Shown: positions 1 through 13,006, counted from the first letter of the stretch. The stretch is DNA of 64,000 nucleotides from Hippophae tibetana (GCA_037013495.1 CM072808.1:11819319-11883318); one strand, 5' to 3'. Translations and numbers: made by a program. Notes: generated by a model from the letters alone, not told the origin.

Positions 1-701
1 TGGGTCATTTTGTAGTTAGTTATCAAATTTTTATCTGTGTGAGTATGAGGTTTGACTATGTGTCTTCTATGCACAATTTAATATTTGTAATTAACTGTGT
101 ATCCTATAAGGTTGTGACTTGATACACTTACAGTTACTAATTATTGGTTACCAATCACACTATATGTGGTGGTGCTGGCTCTGGAGGATAGCTTGGTTTG
201 AGTGTTGAACCAAACAATTTTACAAGAAGCAATAGGCAGTTTGGATGGAGGTCTTAGTAGATAGAGGTAAAAGTTGTTTTACTATCTATTAGTGTTATAG
301 CTTGTTTATTGTTTAGTGAATTATTTGCAACTAAGTGGTTACCTTAAGGAACCCTAAGGATGTTATCATATAAATATGGTCTCTATATGGGTTTACCTCA
401 TTATATCGATTATTATAGATGATCTAATATAATGTTAGTACAATCCATATTTAAGATGTGTATGTTTCAACATACTATAAGCTTAAACTTTAATTAGAAA
501 ACATTTAATATTTACTTACTTTTTGTTTGATATATAATATCTATTATTAAAGTCATCTACTTTTCATATTATATTTTTTATGCTTCTACTGTGTGAACTA
601 TTTAAGTGTTATACTATTTTGTTTATTCTGAGTTACATTCAAGTAATTTAGGAGTCTACTTCTCCTATCCCTGATAGTGTACCAGGTTGTGGACTCTATC
701 A
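1..701 (+). repeat. 5' LTR (left end outside window), SIRE-type copia
   Basis: The stretch ends in ..TATCA and is followed at once by a degenerate initiator-Met-type primer site and then by gag, so it reads as the 3' part of a 5' LTR on the plus strand. Bases 1-370 match, in reverse complement, the LTR at about 9960-10353; shared blocks include the GGGTCATTTT start, the GGATAGC block and TTCCTTAAGGAACC. Beyond 370 the two sequences stop matching, so they belong to related but not identical subfamilies. The left LTR end lies outside the window. Confidence 0.6.
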
Positions 702-714
702 TTTGGCATTAGAA
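702..714 (+). other. Degenerate copia primer-binding site
   Basis: TTTGGCATTAGAA lies directly after the LTR-ending CA. It matches the usual plant copia primer site TTGGTATCAGAG at 9 of 12 positions. The mismatches suggest an old, inactive copy. Confidence 0.45.
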
Positions 715-828
715 ATATGTGCACCTTTTTGGGCTTAACCTCCCCCAATGTTGATTTTGATAACTTGTTGTGTCACACACATACATTCTTTCTGATAGAA
801 TCAGGATGAGGTAATGTAGGTAGACCTC

Positions 829-3190
829 CCCTTTTTGATGGGATAAACTATGCCTATTGGGAATCACAAATGAAGGTTTTTTATGGTCCAAAAAAGGAAT
901 GTAGTTCCTTATTAGGAATGGCCGACATAGCCAATCAAAATTTCTCCTTATAACACTATGATTCTTAAACCCATGATTTAGTGGACTAAAGATGAGAATA
1001 AAAAATATAAATGGAATATCAATGGACTATATGCAATCATTAGGGCTATTTTTACTGATTATTATTGAAGAATTCAGAGTTGTACTTCTCTAAAACACGC
1101 ATGGGACATTTTGGAGACCACTCATGAAGGTACTTCAACTATAGAAAGATCTCAAATTTTAAAGTTGAATAGAAATTTTGAACTCTATATCATGCAAGAG
1201 GATGAAGCTTTTGACATGTTCAATGCACTTTTTTCAAACATTATCAACTATTCCAATAACTTAGGTAGACATATTGGCAAGGAAAAGCATATTGAGAATC
1301 ATTACTAGCCTACCGTATCATTTTCATGCCAAAGTTACCATGCTTGAGTCCATGTACAAGCCGAGTGACTATAATGTTAATGATTTAGTTGATGACTTGC
1401 AAGTCTTCAAACTGTATCACATGTTACCAAGATAAGAACAAATTGCCTCCTAGAGAGGTAAGTACTTAGCCCTCAAAACAACCAAAGGTAGTGGTGAAAG
1501 CAAAAATTGTAATGCCATAGTTTGTTGTAAACATGATTATGATCTCAATGCGGAGGGAATAGCCTTAATTGCCTAGAGATTTACCAGATTCTTCTAAAGG
1601 GAGAAACAAGCATCTAGGTTTATTAAAAGAGATACATCTAGTTCCAAAACCTTAAATTCTACTAAATTTGATAAAAACTCAACAAATGAATTTGAGAATC
1701 CAAGTAAAGGACTTGAATAAAATTAGATGCTTTGAATGTGAGAAGCTAGATCACATTGCTACAAGGTATTTTCAGAAGAAGAAAAAAATCGCACAGACAA
1801 GTATGCTATGAAAGCTGAGGTTATTATTATGAATAATACTTGTAGTGAAGATGAGGATGACATTAACTTTTTTACCTTCTCTACTTTAAGCAATGTAATT
1901 GATCCTCTCACTACCACCTTAGAAGTTCAAGAGGCTATAGTTGAAACTGATGATGATGAAGACAATTATGATGAATTACTTAATTCATATAATGAGTCTT
2001 ATGGGAGCAAATCATAATAGAAAAAGCTAAGAAAAAAGCTTTAAAAAGCCTGGATGAAAAGGACGGAAAAATAAATGTTATGAACTTTTGGGGAAAGAGA
2101 CATTTAGAATTTCCAAGAGTAGTTTCACAAAAATCTCAGGAAGATGAAGATACTTGAGAACAATTGGAGTGTTCCACCTCTTATAAAGCTACTCCTTTGT
2201 ATGTTAATCATGATCCATCAAATGATCCATAGGATGAATTTCAACAGTTGAAAAAGTAGATAATTATTTCTAAAAGTGTCAAAGATTATCTATCTTATGC
2301 TCTCACTAAGAAGGAACTTAAGGTTGAAAAACTATATGAGAAAATCAAATTTCTAAATAGTTCTGTAGTATATCATGAAAACTTCCTTAATAAAAATGAA
2401 AAGTTGATTAAAGCTTTGAGCGACAAGCTTAATGTCAGTGAGAAGGAACTAGCTCACTCTACCTCAACTATCAATAAGATGATGAATGGGCTAAATAAAT
2501 TAAATGAAATCCTCAATAGTACAAAGACGTTGGTAGATAAACATGACATTGGTTATGATGAAGGGATTTCTACCTCAATAGCAGGTACTACTTAGTTTGT
2601 AAAGTCAACCAATTAAGATCCAAAGCTAAAGTCTTGCGTTACATACCCAAAAGGTAAGTTGGTTGTTTTGTTTTATTCAGTTTCCTCTAGCAAGTTGAAC
2701 CTTTCACCGTGGTGAGCTTGGGCACTTGAGACCACACTATGAGAAAATGACCTCTCATTCTCATAGGAAATGCAATGTGAGTGTTTCATCTTCTTCTCCT
2801 CTACATATTACTCCTTAGAGTCAAGAACCCTATATTTCCGACTCCATTGTTCTTACTTGTTATTGTTGTTGCCATATTGCTAAGAAATGTCCTAGATTTA
2901 TGAGGAGTAAAAATCAAAGTCTTCTACATCAATCTACCCTATCTTCTTTATCTGGATGTATCTACTGGGCTCATTTGAGTACGTTTATATAGGTTATATT
3001 ATGCACCTGAGGCATAAAGTAAAAAATAATAATTTTGGCTCAAAAAGGCCACCTCACTCTATTTATATGATGACTCGACTAATTTTAGAAGAGACGTTAA
3101 ATAAAAAAACAACAAGTTCTATACTCCTAATACTCATATGAGTCATAGACTATCTCTAAGTTTTGTTACCCCTTACAAATTCTTTAAATG
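829..3190 (+). pseudogene. SIRE-type copia gag remnant
   Basis: Translation with frameshifts gives the hallmarks of SIRE/Maximus-lineage gag. Around 829-890 there is a PPLFDGxNYAYWxSQMK block. At 1105-1310 the gag core appears (DILETTHEGTS, then EDEAFDMFNALF). Near 1725-1765 a CFEC..DHIA knuckle remnant occurs, followed at 1808-2017 by an acidic segment. A coiled-coil-like spacer covers 2270-2595 (KALSDKLNVSEKELAHS), and a second Cys-rich knuckle lies near 2850-2900. Many in-frame stops break it. The sequence ends before the protease, so this is only the gag end of a polyprotein. The same coiled-coil spacer appears in the minus-strand copia element at 63.4-63.6 kb, which supports the lineage call. 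Confidence 0.7.
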
Positions 3191-3839
3191 GAGGGTTGGA
3201 GTCTAATCACTATTTTTGGGTGATCTGTTGAGATTAAGTTGCTTACTTTCTTTTCTCTCTATGTTTCTCGTATTTTTGTTTATGAATATATGTCTTTTTG
3301 TTTGTGTTCATCTGTTTGACTCTTTATCTTGTCTCCCTCTTATTATTTCCTTAGTGTGCACAATATGTTAATTGTCATATCTATTTATTTACCTATATGA
3401 ATGATCCTTTACTAGTTTTCTCACATGCTAGTTGCTTTGACATACTCCTTATATGTTTTTATCTTCCATATTGCCTTGCTCTTTCCCTTATGGCCTTTTT
3501 AATATACCTTATGACATATGCTCATAATATGGAGTCAAAGTATTAGGATTATACTTTATGCAAGCATATCCTTCATATTCCATGTCATATAGATTGCATA
3601 TCACCTGCTTTGCTAGGTTCTACTTTATTGTACCTAGTATGTTGTTTTTTGTTCCTTTGTTTGTCTACTGTTGTTAAATGTACTTATTTTTCTTGATCTT
3701 CCTTCTCTTTCAAAATTATTATATCTAGCCATTCATTGCTCTAAAAATAATAATTAAAATATATGAGTGCATTGAAGTTACAAGAATGATGAAGAAAATA
3801 ATTAGATCAAATTTTGAAGAATAATCCAACTCCTTCTAA
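3191..3839. other. Spacer between copia remnant and LINE; no gene seen
   Basis: T-rich sequence with no recognisable coding. It may be untranslated remains of the flanking copia element, but I could not match it to any LTR in the window. Confidence 0.4.
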
Positions 3840-5745
3840 GATCTCTTTGGGGTATAATATTTCCAAAAGAGACATCATTTAATAATAGGGAATACGAGGC
3901 TGGATTTAAATAGGATACGATCAAATTGCAAAATTGTTTAGAAAAGCCCAATGCCTCATAATTTTGATAATAAAATTCCATTCCATGATATCATAAGCCT
4001 TTTGCATGTCCAATTTAACTTCCAAAAAACCACCTTTGGATTTTTCCTTTTAATAGTATGGATAATTTCTTGAGAAAAAATGACATTATTAGAAATCCAT
4101 CTATTATGAATAAAAGCTTACTAAAAGGTGAAATAATTGTTTAAGTTTACCTCTGAGTCTATTTGATATTATTTTGGATATGACCTTGTAGATAAGATTA
4201 CATAAGTTGATGGATCTGAATTGATGCACCAAAGAAGGGTTGTCCACTTTATCAATAAGAGTAATGAAAGTCTTGTTTAACTTAGGACTTAGAAAACCAA
4301 TTTTGAAACAATTATGCACAACATCAATTAAGCTTATACCTAGAATGTCCCAATAATTTTTGTATACAAAAGTAGGAATACCATTTGGGTCATGTGCTTT
4401 GAAAGATCCCATAGCAAATAAAACATCTTTTATTTCTTTATGATCAAGGATTCCACACAAATAAATACTATCTTCAAGAGAGATACACTGTGAGAAAAGT
4501 TGAGATAATTATGAATCTAAATAGCCATTATTGTGATTAGAAGTGGAGTGAAAGACTTCATTAAAATGATTAATAAAATAGGAGCCAATATCAAATCTAT
4601 TAATTAACCATCTACCATCAGAATCTTTAATATGATGTATAGTATTATGTCTTTTTCTAATCATTGTGAAAGTGTGAAAGAATTTTGTTATGTTCTCCTT
4701 CAAATAACCAAGTTTCCCTTGATTTTTTCTCCAAATGCTTTCTAATATGTTTTGATATTCTTCAATTTCAAGGACTAATCTTATTTCATAAATACCATTT
4801 TCATCAAGGATTAAGCCACTTTGAACTTTAAGTAAAATATCCTCATTTATTTTCAATTTATCTTCACAATAACCAAAATGATCTTTGTTCCACCAAGTAA
4901 AATCATTTTCCATTTGAATAGAATTTGCATGAAAGATAGCTTGTACCTTTCGACGATCTTTGAGTTTCCAAGCCTGAGTAAAACAATCTTTGCTAGAAGG
5001 ATCTCAACACTAGGTACCAATAAATCTAAAAGGCTTTGCAAGATGAGTAGTATTTGCATACAAATTGAGAAGAATAGGGGCATGATCAGAAGCTCTAATT
5101 TGTAGATTCCTTACTAAACAAGTAAAAAGAGAGCCAATTAGCATATCCTAGAACTTTATCAATCCTTTTTTTAATATTATAACTTCCTTTTCTTTAATTG
5201 TTCCAAGTGTAAGGTAGACTAGAATAACCAAGATCGATAGCTTGCACCAAATTCATAGAATCTTGCAATTTATTTGGCCAAGAATCATAGGTAAGCCACC
5301 TTTTGTTTTCATTTTGACATAAAACCTCAATAAAATCACTTAAAAAATCCAATGAGAATTAGATGTTTAGATAAGAGCAGTTAGATTTGTTCAAAAATCA
5401 TCCTTAAGAACTTCATAAGCAAGAGAGTAGCAACAAAACATATTTCATACTTTTCCATTAGCAGCAACATTATGAAATTCCAAGGTTATGATATGATGAT
5501 CAAAACCAGTTACAGAAACTTGTATTCCTAACTTCCGAATGATAAATAAACCACTAGCATTATCCACTACAAGAGTACTAAAGCTATTTAAAAAACCTAG
5601 TCTTGTTGGATGAAGTAAAAAATGCAGTACTACTTTCAGAAAGAAAAATACATTCAGGATGATAAACTATAACTAATCTACGTAGATAATTAAAAGTTGA
5701 GGATTTAACTAATCCATGGTAGTTTTAGGATATAAATCCCATTTA
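3840..5745 (-). pseudogene. L1-type LINE ORF2 remnant (endonuclease and partial reverse transcriptase)
   Basis: Reading on the minus strand from 5745 there is an apurinic-type endonuclease start (HGLVKSSTFNYLRRL, then HPECIFLSES, 5745-5600). The typical linker between endonuclease and RT is at 4509-4913 (ITKFFHTFTMIRKRHNTI). The RT itself is at 3840-4460: SFKAHDPNGIP, FRSINLCNLIYKVISKII, RWISNN, and a motif-A-like DMQKAYD. Several frameshifts are needed. Homology stops near 3840 right after the segment preceding the usual PLSPYLF block, so the YADD catalytic box and everything after it are missing. Plant L1 copies are normally truncated at the 5' end; losing the 3' half instead points to a later deletion or rearrangement. 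Confidence 0.8.
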
Positions 5746-5756
5746 GGACTTGGGAG

Positions 5757-7700
5757 CTAGATAAGGGCCACTTCCTTAGCCATTTGGATCGAAGGAGAAG
5801 TTACCATTGTGGATGATATGTTCAAATGTTGAGTGGTAGGCTCACTATTGTCCATTCTTGAAGGAATGGTACAAACAGCATCTAAAATGATATTTTGTGC
5901 ATTAGGAGGTAAAGGAAAAATAGAATCACCACAAGTAGAATAAGGGAGATTAAATTTAGAAACCCTTACATTAACAATATCTTCAATAGTAATAGAAATA
6001 GTTTGAGTAACTTCAGTAGGTATAGTTTTTTTATTGCTCAAACCAGAGTTGAAACCAAGTTTTCCTCTTTTTGCATCACTTAAGGTGGAACTAGATTCAG
6101 AAATTTGTAAATTTCTAGGTCCTTAGTGCCTTTAGTATTTTATTTTTGGCTTGGCTGTTACAAAATTATTTAGAGCCAAATCAATAGGGCTTTTACCTCT
6201 AGGGTTAGACAAAGATTTATCAAGATCAGTTGGGACATAGTTTGGGTGCTGACTAGAGGATAGAGGAAAAATAAACGATATTAATGTAGGCACATCAACA
6301 AATGAATATGGATTAAGAATTTGGGCAACAATGCATGATAGGTCTTCATTGGTATGGTGTGAAGGAAGGGCTATGGATGATAAAGTTACTGGGGAATTCA
6401 TGCATAGGGATTGGACGATAGTGATAATTGTGTAATGGGGATAATTTGAGGGTAATGATAGGGAAGGTTGAGGTGGTATATTATGAATTAAGGGACTCCA
6501 AGCATTGCTAAATTCCCAACCCTAAGCCTATGAGAAATTTGGAGCAAGATTAGCAAACACAAAGGGAGCCATTTGAGATGCAGTAGAAGGAATAATCATA
6601 GAACTCATAGCATATATATTCAACCTGTTAAGATTCAATAGATAGTCATCTACATCCAAGGAAAAAGTTAGTGAGAAATTATTCATAGCCACAAGTTCAA
6701 AATTAGGAGAAAAGTTTGTGTTTCTAGAAGTATGTCTAGCTGTTCTTGGTTGAGGAGAGTTTAAGAAGGCCATCTTAACAATAGGTATATCAATAGGGTA
6801 GCCAAGTAGAGGGGTTTTCCTTCTTAGATAAGGGAATAGAGATGGCTCCTTATTGAGTTATGCTCTTAGCCGGATTCCAAAAATAGGAATTTTAATACCA
6901 TTGTCAAAGATGAAAACCTTCTGAAATTCACTGTAGGATTCCTCTTTGTGCAAAAGAGAACCACATTTAAAGGAGTAGTCAGGGCTGCCATAACTTTTTG
7001 TATAGAATCACCCAGCTTTAATGCAAGAATCAACACTAATTTAAACCCTAATCTTATGATATTTTTCAATGATGAGATTAGTGTTACCTAAAACATCAAT
7101 TTTAGAGACATTACTCATCAAATTTCCTATTATGTGAACCACATTTAAAGGAGTAGTCAGGGCTACTATAACTTTTTGTATAGAAACACCCAGCTTTAAT
7201 GCAAGAATCAACACTAATTTGAACCCTGATCCTATGATATTTTTCAATGGTGAGATTATTGTTACCTAAAATATCAATTTCAGAGACATTTCCCATCAGA
7301 TTTCCTATTGTGTGAGCATTTTCTTTTCACATGCAGATTGGTTCCAAGCCATGAATTTGGATCCAAAAATCAGTAGTATAGAAGTATATTTCTGCTAGAG
7401 AAATGGAGGATAACCTCTAACATGCCAAACTCTTAACCTCCAAAATTTATTGTAATTAGCTTCATGCTAGAATTAGAGGCAAAAGATATTGTTCATTCTA
7501 TCCTCAATAGAGGCTTTGACAATAAGTGATAGGTTTACAGCTGAATCATAGATGGATTGGATAGAAAATGGATCCATTTCTCTCTTAGCTAAGATTTTAG
7601 CCAATAGGGTAAGAAAGGTAGCCTAGACACCATCATCCCAAGAGCTAGATACAGAAAACTTATGTAGGTTAGGTTGCTAGACATTCTTTGGGTTTGGGTT
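5757..7700 (-). pseudogene. L1-type LINE ORF1 remnant (DUF4283/zinc-knuckle protein)
   Basis: Minus-strand translation gives a nucleic-acid-binding ORF1 broken by stops and shifts. The N-terminal DUF4283-like part falls at about 7450-7700. A block ending in a degenerate knuckle (YSFKCGSLLHKEESY, then FGIRLRA) lies near 6850-7010 and matches the Cys-rich segment that precedes the GxWLRA motif in plant LINE ORF1 proteins. A low-complexity C-terminal region runs to 5757. It lies directly upstream of the ORF2 remnant in the same orientation, as expected. A 178-bp internal tandem duplication disrupts it. Confidence 0.65.
6961..7316. repeat. 178-bp tandem duplication inside LINE ORF1
   Basis: Two direct copies, 6961-7138 and 7139-7316, each begin with CCACATTTAAAGGAGTAGTC. 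They differ by scattered substitutions, so the duplication is old. It falls in the ORF1 segment just before the zinc knuckle. Confidence 0.85.
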
Positions 7701-8527
7701 ATCATGGCTAGGTAGGAGGAGCATTCCAACTATTTTTCAGAGTTGCTTTCAATTGTATATGATGTTGAGTCCATTTTGAACCAAGAAATGAAAATAATAG
7801 TATAAATATTAGAATAGCCTATTCATAAAATCCTTAGATTTTCATTTTCTAGGAATTTTATGAAACAAAACTAGCTGTTTATAATAAGAATTGAAAGGAA
7901 AGATAAAATCATTTGAGGATTAAGAAGAGAGTAGAAAACAATTATTTGTTTATGATTTTTCATACAAATATTTGTAGGAGACTGATTGTCAAGTTTATTT
8001 AAAACTTGGATGAGGAGATAAGGGGTGATATTATGAATCTTAATAGATGAGCTGTATGGAACTATGCCAAGACACATAGATATTGAAAAGGATAAAAGAG
8101 AGATAAGTTTTTTTTTTAATTAGAAGAAAAGTTGAACCTTTCAATAGTGATTGAATCTTTGTAAACAGAGAAGCTTGCTTGGTATGAAAGCATAAGAGGA
8201 CAGGAGGTGACTTTATACAATAAGGAAGGGTGAATCAATCATAAGTAATCTTGGAAAAAGGAAATAATAGACATAGAAAACAACTAGTATTTAAGCTTCG
8301 TAGAAAAGAAAAAAAATAAATTTATGATTGTAAAATGTTCTACATCAATGCATGTGTGGACATTTGTAGAGAAAAATCTAAAATGAGAGGATTCACATGA
8401 CAGATTGGAAAGGTTTTCTTGTTTCCAATGGGCATTTAGTAAAGAACTAGAGCTGATGATGAATCTGGTCAAGAAAGTGATATGTGCTAGCCATGGCATG
8501 CACCTTGATGCTACTCGTATGGGTAAA
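7701..8527. other. Region 5' of the LINE; no gene seen
   Basis: Short overlapping reading frames only, with no recognisable domain. Part may be the 5' untranslated region of the LINE, since it lies upstream of ORF1 on the minus strand. Confidence 0.35.
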
Positions 8528-8659
8528 GTTGGTAAGGCAGGGCTAGAGCGCACGCACTTGGGTACAGAGTTGGTTATGATCTCGATGCATAGAGTTGGTT
8601 AGGCAGGGCTGGAGTGTACGCACGTAGGAGCATAGTTGGTTATGCTGGCGCACATTAGG
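8528..8659. repeat. 66-bp tandem repeat, two copies
   Basis: GTTGGTAAGGCAGGGCTAG at 8528 recurs as GTTGGTTAGGCAGGGCTGG at 8594, and both units end in a GTTGGTTATG block. The unit is more GC-rich than its surroundings. It directly precedes the short LTR at 8708. Confidence 0.65.
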
Positions 8660-8707
8660 GCACAGTGAGGCAGGCGTCTAGCTTGTGTTAAAGGGAACCA
8701 CGTAGGT

Positions 8708-8846
8708 TGTTAGGAATCCAAAGTTTGTTAGTCTCTTTTATGTTTTCCTTTTCCTTATAAGGCTATATATAGCCTCAATGAGATCAATAAAAGATATAGA
8801 AGAATTTACCAATTTCAACTCTTCCTCTCTCAAATTATACATAACA
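8708..8846 (+). repeat. Short 139-bp LTR (TRIM-like or copia 5' LTR)
   Basis: The segment starts TGTTAGGAATCC, ends ..ATAACA, contains a TATA-like GGCTATATATAGCC block and an AATAAA, and is followed at once by a copia-type primer site. The length fits a terminal-repeat retrotransposon in miniature. I found no second LTR copy, so it may be a truncated copia element. Confidence 0.5.
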
Positions 8847-8862
8847 TTGGTACTAGAGCCAT
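8847..8862 (+). other. Primer-binding site (initiator Met tRNA type)
   Basis: TTGGTACTAGAGCCATGG follows the LTR end. It is close to the plant copia consensus TTGGTATCAGAGC, with a two-base difference in the middle. Confidence 0.5.
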
Positions 8863-9289
8863 GGATACACAGAGCAAGTCCAAAGCTGAGTTTCGCAATA
8901 TGTCATGGAAAATCTGGCACCACACGAGACTTGATTCAATCAAGTTGGTGCTACCTTATAAGTCGTGCTCATCGAGCTAAAGGCCCTACGCGCATCTAGT
9001 AGAATACTTGAGATCAACCCTTTTGAAAGGGATTTAGTCGAATGGACTTAATGCTAGGTCAAAAAGCAATTCTCATTCTGTCCATTAAATAATTCGTAGA
9101 GCAATAAATAATAGGGATAATATGGACACCATATTTGGCTTGAGTAAAAATATATGTTTTAAGTTGAAAACTAATGCGCTTGATCAATCCTCTCCAGGTT
9201 TGATCGATCGCACCAATAAGATAGATCGATTGAAAGCCTTTTCGATCGATCTAGTAACGATTAATAAAAACTTGAGATTGGAAGTATTA

Positions 9290-10353
9290 AACACAATCGA
9301 TCCTTGATCAATCTAGACTTCGTTCAATCAAATACAACTTTGATCAATCTTTCTGAGAGGACATAGATCATACACGATCGGTCTACCATTTTGATCAATC
9401 GACTAGTATATGTTCCAAAGTTACTAAGTGTATAAAATGTATTCTAACCTATTTAAGAATAAGTACATACCTGAAACATATTAGCTTGGAGATTGAAAGT
9501 TTCTTTGGCTTAAATAGTGGACATGAAAAGGCTTCTAGAAACTAGTTTACAATTAAATGTTTTGTTCATGAATATCAGTAACACTCTTAAACCTTAAAAT
9601 ATCTTCCATTGGCATAATTGTGAAACAAAACCTCTCTTTCCTTACATGACACTTATAGGAAAAATAAATTTACATAATCATACTATCCTATGATTCGATG
9701 AAACCATCTTCGCTTAAATATTTAACATGTCATGCTAAAAAATCAAATAGACAAAATAGGCACACAATTTGTCTCGAATGGCACATTGTTCATTAGCTCA
9801 ATGTACATAGTAATAGTAAAGTGAACAAATAAACATAATCAATGAGAAATAACAAATAGAACTATTAAGAATTAAAAGTTCTCTCCTATGTGAGATATCA
9901 AATTGAACAATTAATCGCTAAGAGATCTCCCACTATGTGCAATAATAAATAGAGCACTTATGTATATGGTAACATTCTCGGGTTCCTTAAGGAAACTACT
10001 CAGTAGCAAATAATTCAGTAAACACTAAATAAGTTAAAACACTACTAGATAATAAAACCACTATTACCTCAATCAGATAGGATCTCCATCCAACTTGCCT
10101 ACTAATGCTCTTCACTTGCTGCTTGTGCAACTATTTGATTCAACACTCAAACCTGGCTATCCTCCACAAACACACCAAGTGTAGTGTGATCTATAACCAA
10201 TAATCAGTAATTGGAATTCTATCAACTCATAACCTCACAAGACACATAGTCCATCAAAAATATCAAATTGTGTGTGGGAGACACACAATCAAACCATGTA
10301 CTTACATATATAATGATTTGATAACTAGCCATAAAATGACCCACTCTCAAATG
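9290..10353 (-). repeat. SIRE-type copia LTR, solo-like copy
   Basis: The segment from about 9411 to 9935 aligns with 58548-59170, next to the minus-strand copia element, sharing TTTCTTTGGCTT, TGATTCGATGAAACCATCTTCGC and CTCAATGTACATA blocks. The part at 9960-10353 aligns in reverse complement with window bases 1-370. The GATCGATC-rich stretch at 9290-9400 aligns with 50090-50175. No coding region adjoins it on either side, so it looks like a solo LTR or an isolated fragment. Exact ends are uncertain. Confidence 0.6.
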
Positions 10354-13006
10354 TAAATTTTTCAAAATAATTTTTAAAATAGATATAAATCTTAATGTGG
10401 ATTTTAGTAGAGTTTCATATTTTAAACATTGGGTAAGGAATAAGAGAAATGAGGGGGATATTCATAGCACATAGAATTTCCACCTCGCCAAGGGTGGTGG
10501 TGAGGTCTATGGCAAGCCTATTGGTGAGGTGTATTTTTTCATTCCAAATTTTTTTTAGTACAATCTATAAATACCCACACCAAAAACAAACTAAATATGC
10601 AAGTGACAACATTGACTCATTTATCGAAAACCACAACCCCAAACTTAGCCTTCGCACTACGAAAACTAGCATTGTGGTGTGTGTAAACATGCTTGCATAA
10701 AGTGTACCTAACTATGTATGTGTGTACATGATTAATTCATAGTAACCAACCTCATACAAAAGAAGAAAATACACTAATTAAAAAAGAAAACAAACACCCT
10801 GTTTTGGACACGGGTAGCCAACACACAAACACAAGTACAATGAGACTTATAATTTTTGCCTTTGGCTTTCCATGTCAAAACACTTCATAACTAAATACAA
10901 AAATTCATCAACTATGAGATGATCATGAAGATGTCCTAAAGTTATTTATTCCTATGAATGACACAACATCACACACTAAAACCCAAAAGACTCAGTTACA
11001 CCAAGTGCATCTATCTTGAGTGCTCCATCCAACTTCATGAATTAACTCATCCAATCTTTATGGGATTCTTAACATATTGTATGCAACAGAAAGACTTCAC
11101 TCTACATTTGTAACCTGTACACAAGAAACAAATAAATACCTTATGAATGTATTAGGTAGAAATAGGGTGTAGTCAAATCATATGATGTCATGTTACCCCT
11201 ACATTGCTACACAATGATAGGTATAAACATAAGTAAACATGTACAACTCCCTTTGACTTCATGCAACACTCCCCCTGAATGCATGCAAATGAGACAACAA
11301 TATGTAGTGTAACACTAAAAGTCAAAGGTACATCTCTATATGAGGGAAAGACCATATATACAACTATGCCATAATCCTAACACTTGTGCAACACAATATA
11401 TAAGATTAAAGCAAACATGATAAGGAGTACCACATGCAATCATGTGAAAAAGATAAAGAATAATCCCGAGATAAATGAAACATAAAAGCCTACAACAATC
11501 AACAAATTGTATGCACAGAGAACTTGAAAGAGAATCATACAAAAGGCATCTCACTTTACCAAAACATATGTCATTCATTCCAGCCACACATACTAGGCAA
11601 AGAAAGACATGATAGAAGCATGCAATAACTCACTATAACAGGTAAACAAGTAGACACAAAGGATAATATGTGAATGGAGGGATTATAAGATACATATGCA
11701 ACAAGTTATACTAATATTCCTATTTATGCATAGTTCATATGAAGTGATGTCAAAGAGAAGGAAGTATCATATGAACAAGAAGCAACAGTGACTTATAAAT
11801 AGGACAAGTAATAGGAAGAAAGACAAACACAAAATTTCCCTTAACAGCATACACAAGACACCCACATATCCCCTTAAAAGTATGCATACAATATAATAAA
11901 TATGTTATGTATTATACTCGCACACACCCCATCATAGAAGCATCTATACACAAAAGACAATAATAAATATAGAATAATGGAAGCGACCAAAGCATATTCA
12001 TTGAATTAGAGGGTTCATAAAGAATAGTCAATGCAATCAACGTAAATATCCACATCAATCTATGATGTATTCATGTATGGGTACGACTAAATTTTTGATG
12101 TCATGTATAGTGTGTGATATGTAAAATTTGTTTACTTTCAAAATATAGACTCAAGTTGAACAAATTGTCACAAGTACTCATATAGCCTCTATCTCCACTA
12201 ATGTAAGTGCAAGCTTAGAAGAAATCAAAAGGAATTTTAAAGCTTGTAAGAAAAGGATGAGGTTGGGTAGAAGAAAATAAACATTTAAGTAAAGGCATAA
12301 CTTTAGACAAACATACTTTCACTTTAAGCAAAGAGCCTATTATCATAAAAAGTAAACCTTTAAAGAGAGGATCTCTTCCTTGTACTTCTCAATTTAGAAA
12401 TACTTATAAATTTCTAAAATAGAGGATCTTTTTCATTTGTAATTTATCCATTATTCATTAAACCTATTTTTTTTCCTTTTTTTCTTCTTTATCTTTTTTT
12501 CCTTCCTTTTCTTTCTTTCTCCTCTTTTCTTTTTTCTTTAAGCTCAAGAGTAACACAAACAATCCCAGAGCAAAAACGTTCAACAAGTCAAAGTTGAAAC
12601 TCAACAAAAGGAGTACTAGGTAAGTGGGATTTAAAATTTAAGATAGGTTAGTAGGTGCAAAGAAATGAAGGTATAATAAAAAGGTTAGAGAGGGGAAACT
12701 ATGAATAAATAAACAAGGGTGGAATGAAGGATCAAATAGTCCAAAGATGGCCTAAACCATCTTTCTATCTAAGAAGCACCTAGGATTTTACCTCGAGAGA
12801 CACTACATGTGTATTCTAAAGCTTGTTAGAGATATAAAAATCATCAATTCAAGAGAACGATACAAGCTTCTCAAAATAACCATACGAATGAACAAAGATA
12901 TGGCATGTGTAAAAAACAATTATTTCAGATTTGAAAAACAAGAAAAATTTAGCCATACAAGCCCCCAAGGGTTACACATGTCAAAACATCCACACTTCAA
13001 TTCAGG
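10354..13006. other. Non-coding spacer with a possible polypurine tract
   Basis: No recognisable coding. Read on the minus strand, 11262-11280 gives a GGGGGAGTGTTG block, the pattern seen where a copia polypurine tract meets a 3' LTR start, but no partner LTR was found. A long pyrimidine-rich tract lies at about 12445-12540. The region is probably remnants of unidentified repeats. Confidence 0.3.

Noticed and set aside
1808..2017. Acidic 69-codon frame as a separate gene
   Set aside because: It is part of the degenerate gag of the copia element, between two zinc-knuckle remnants.
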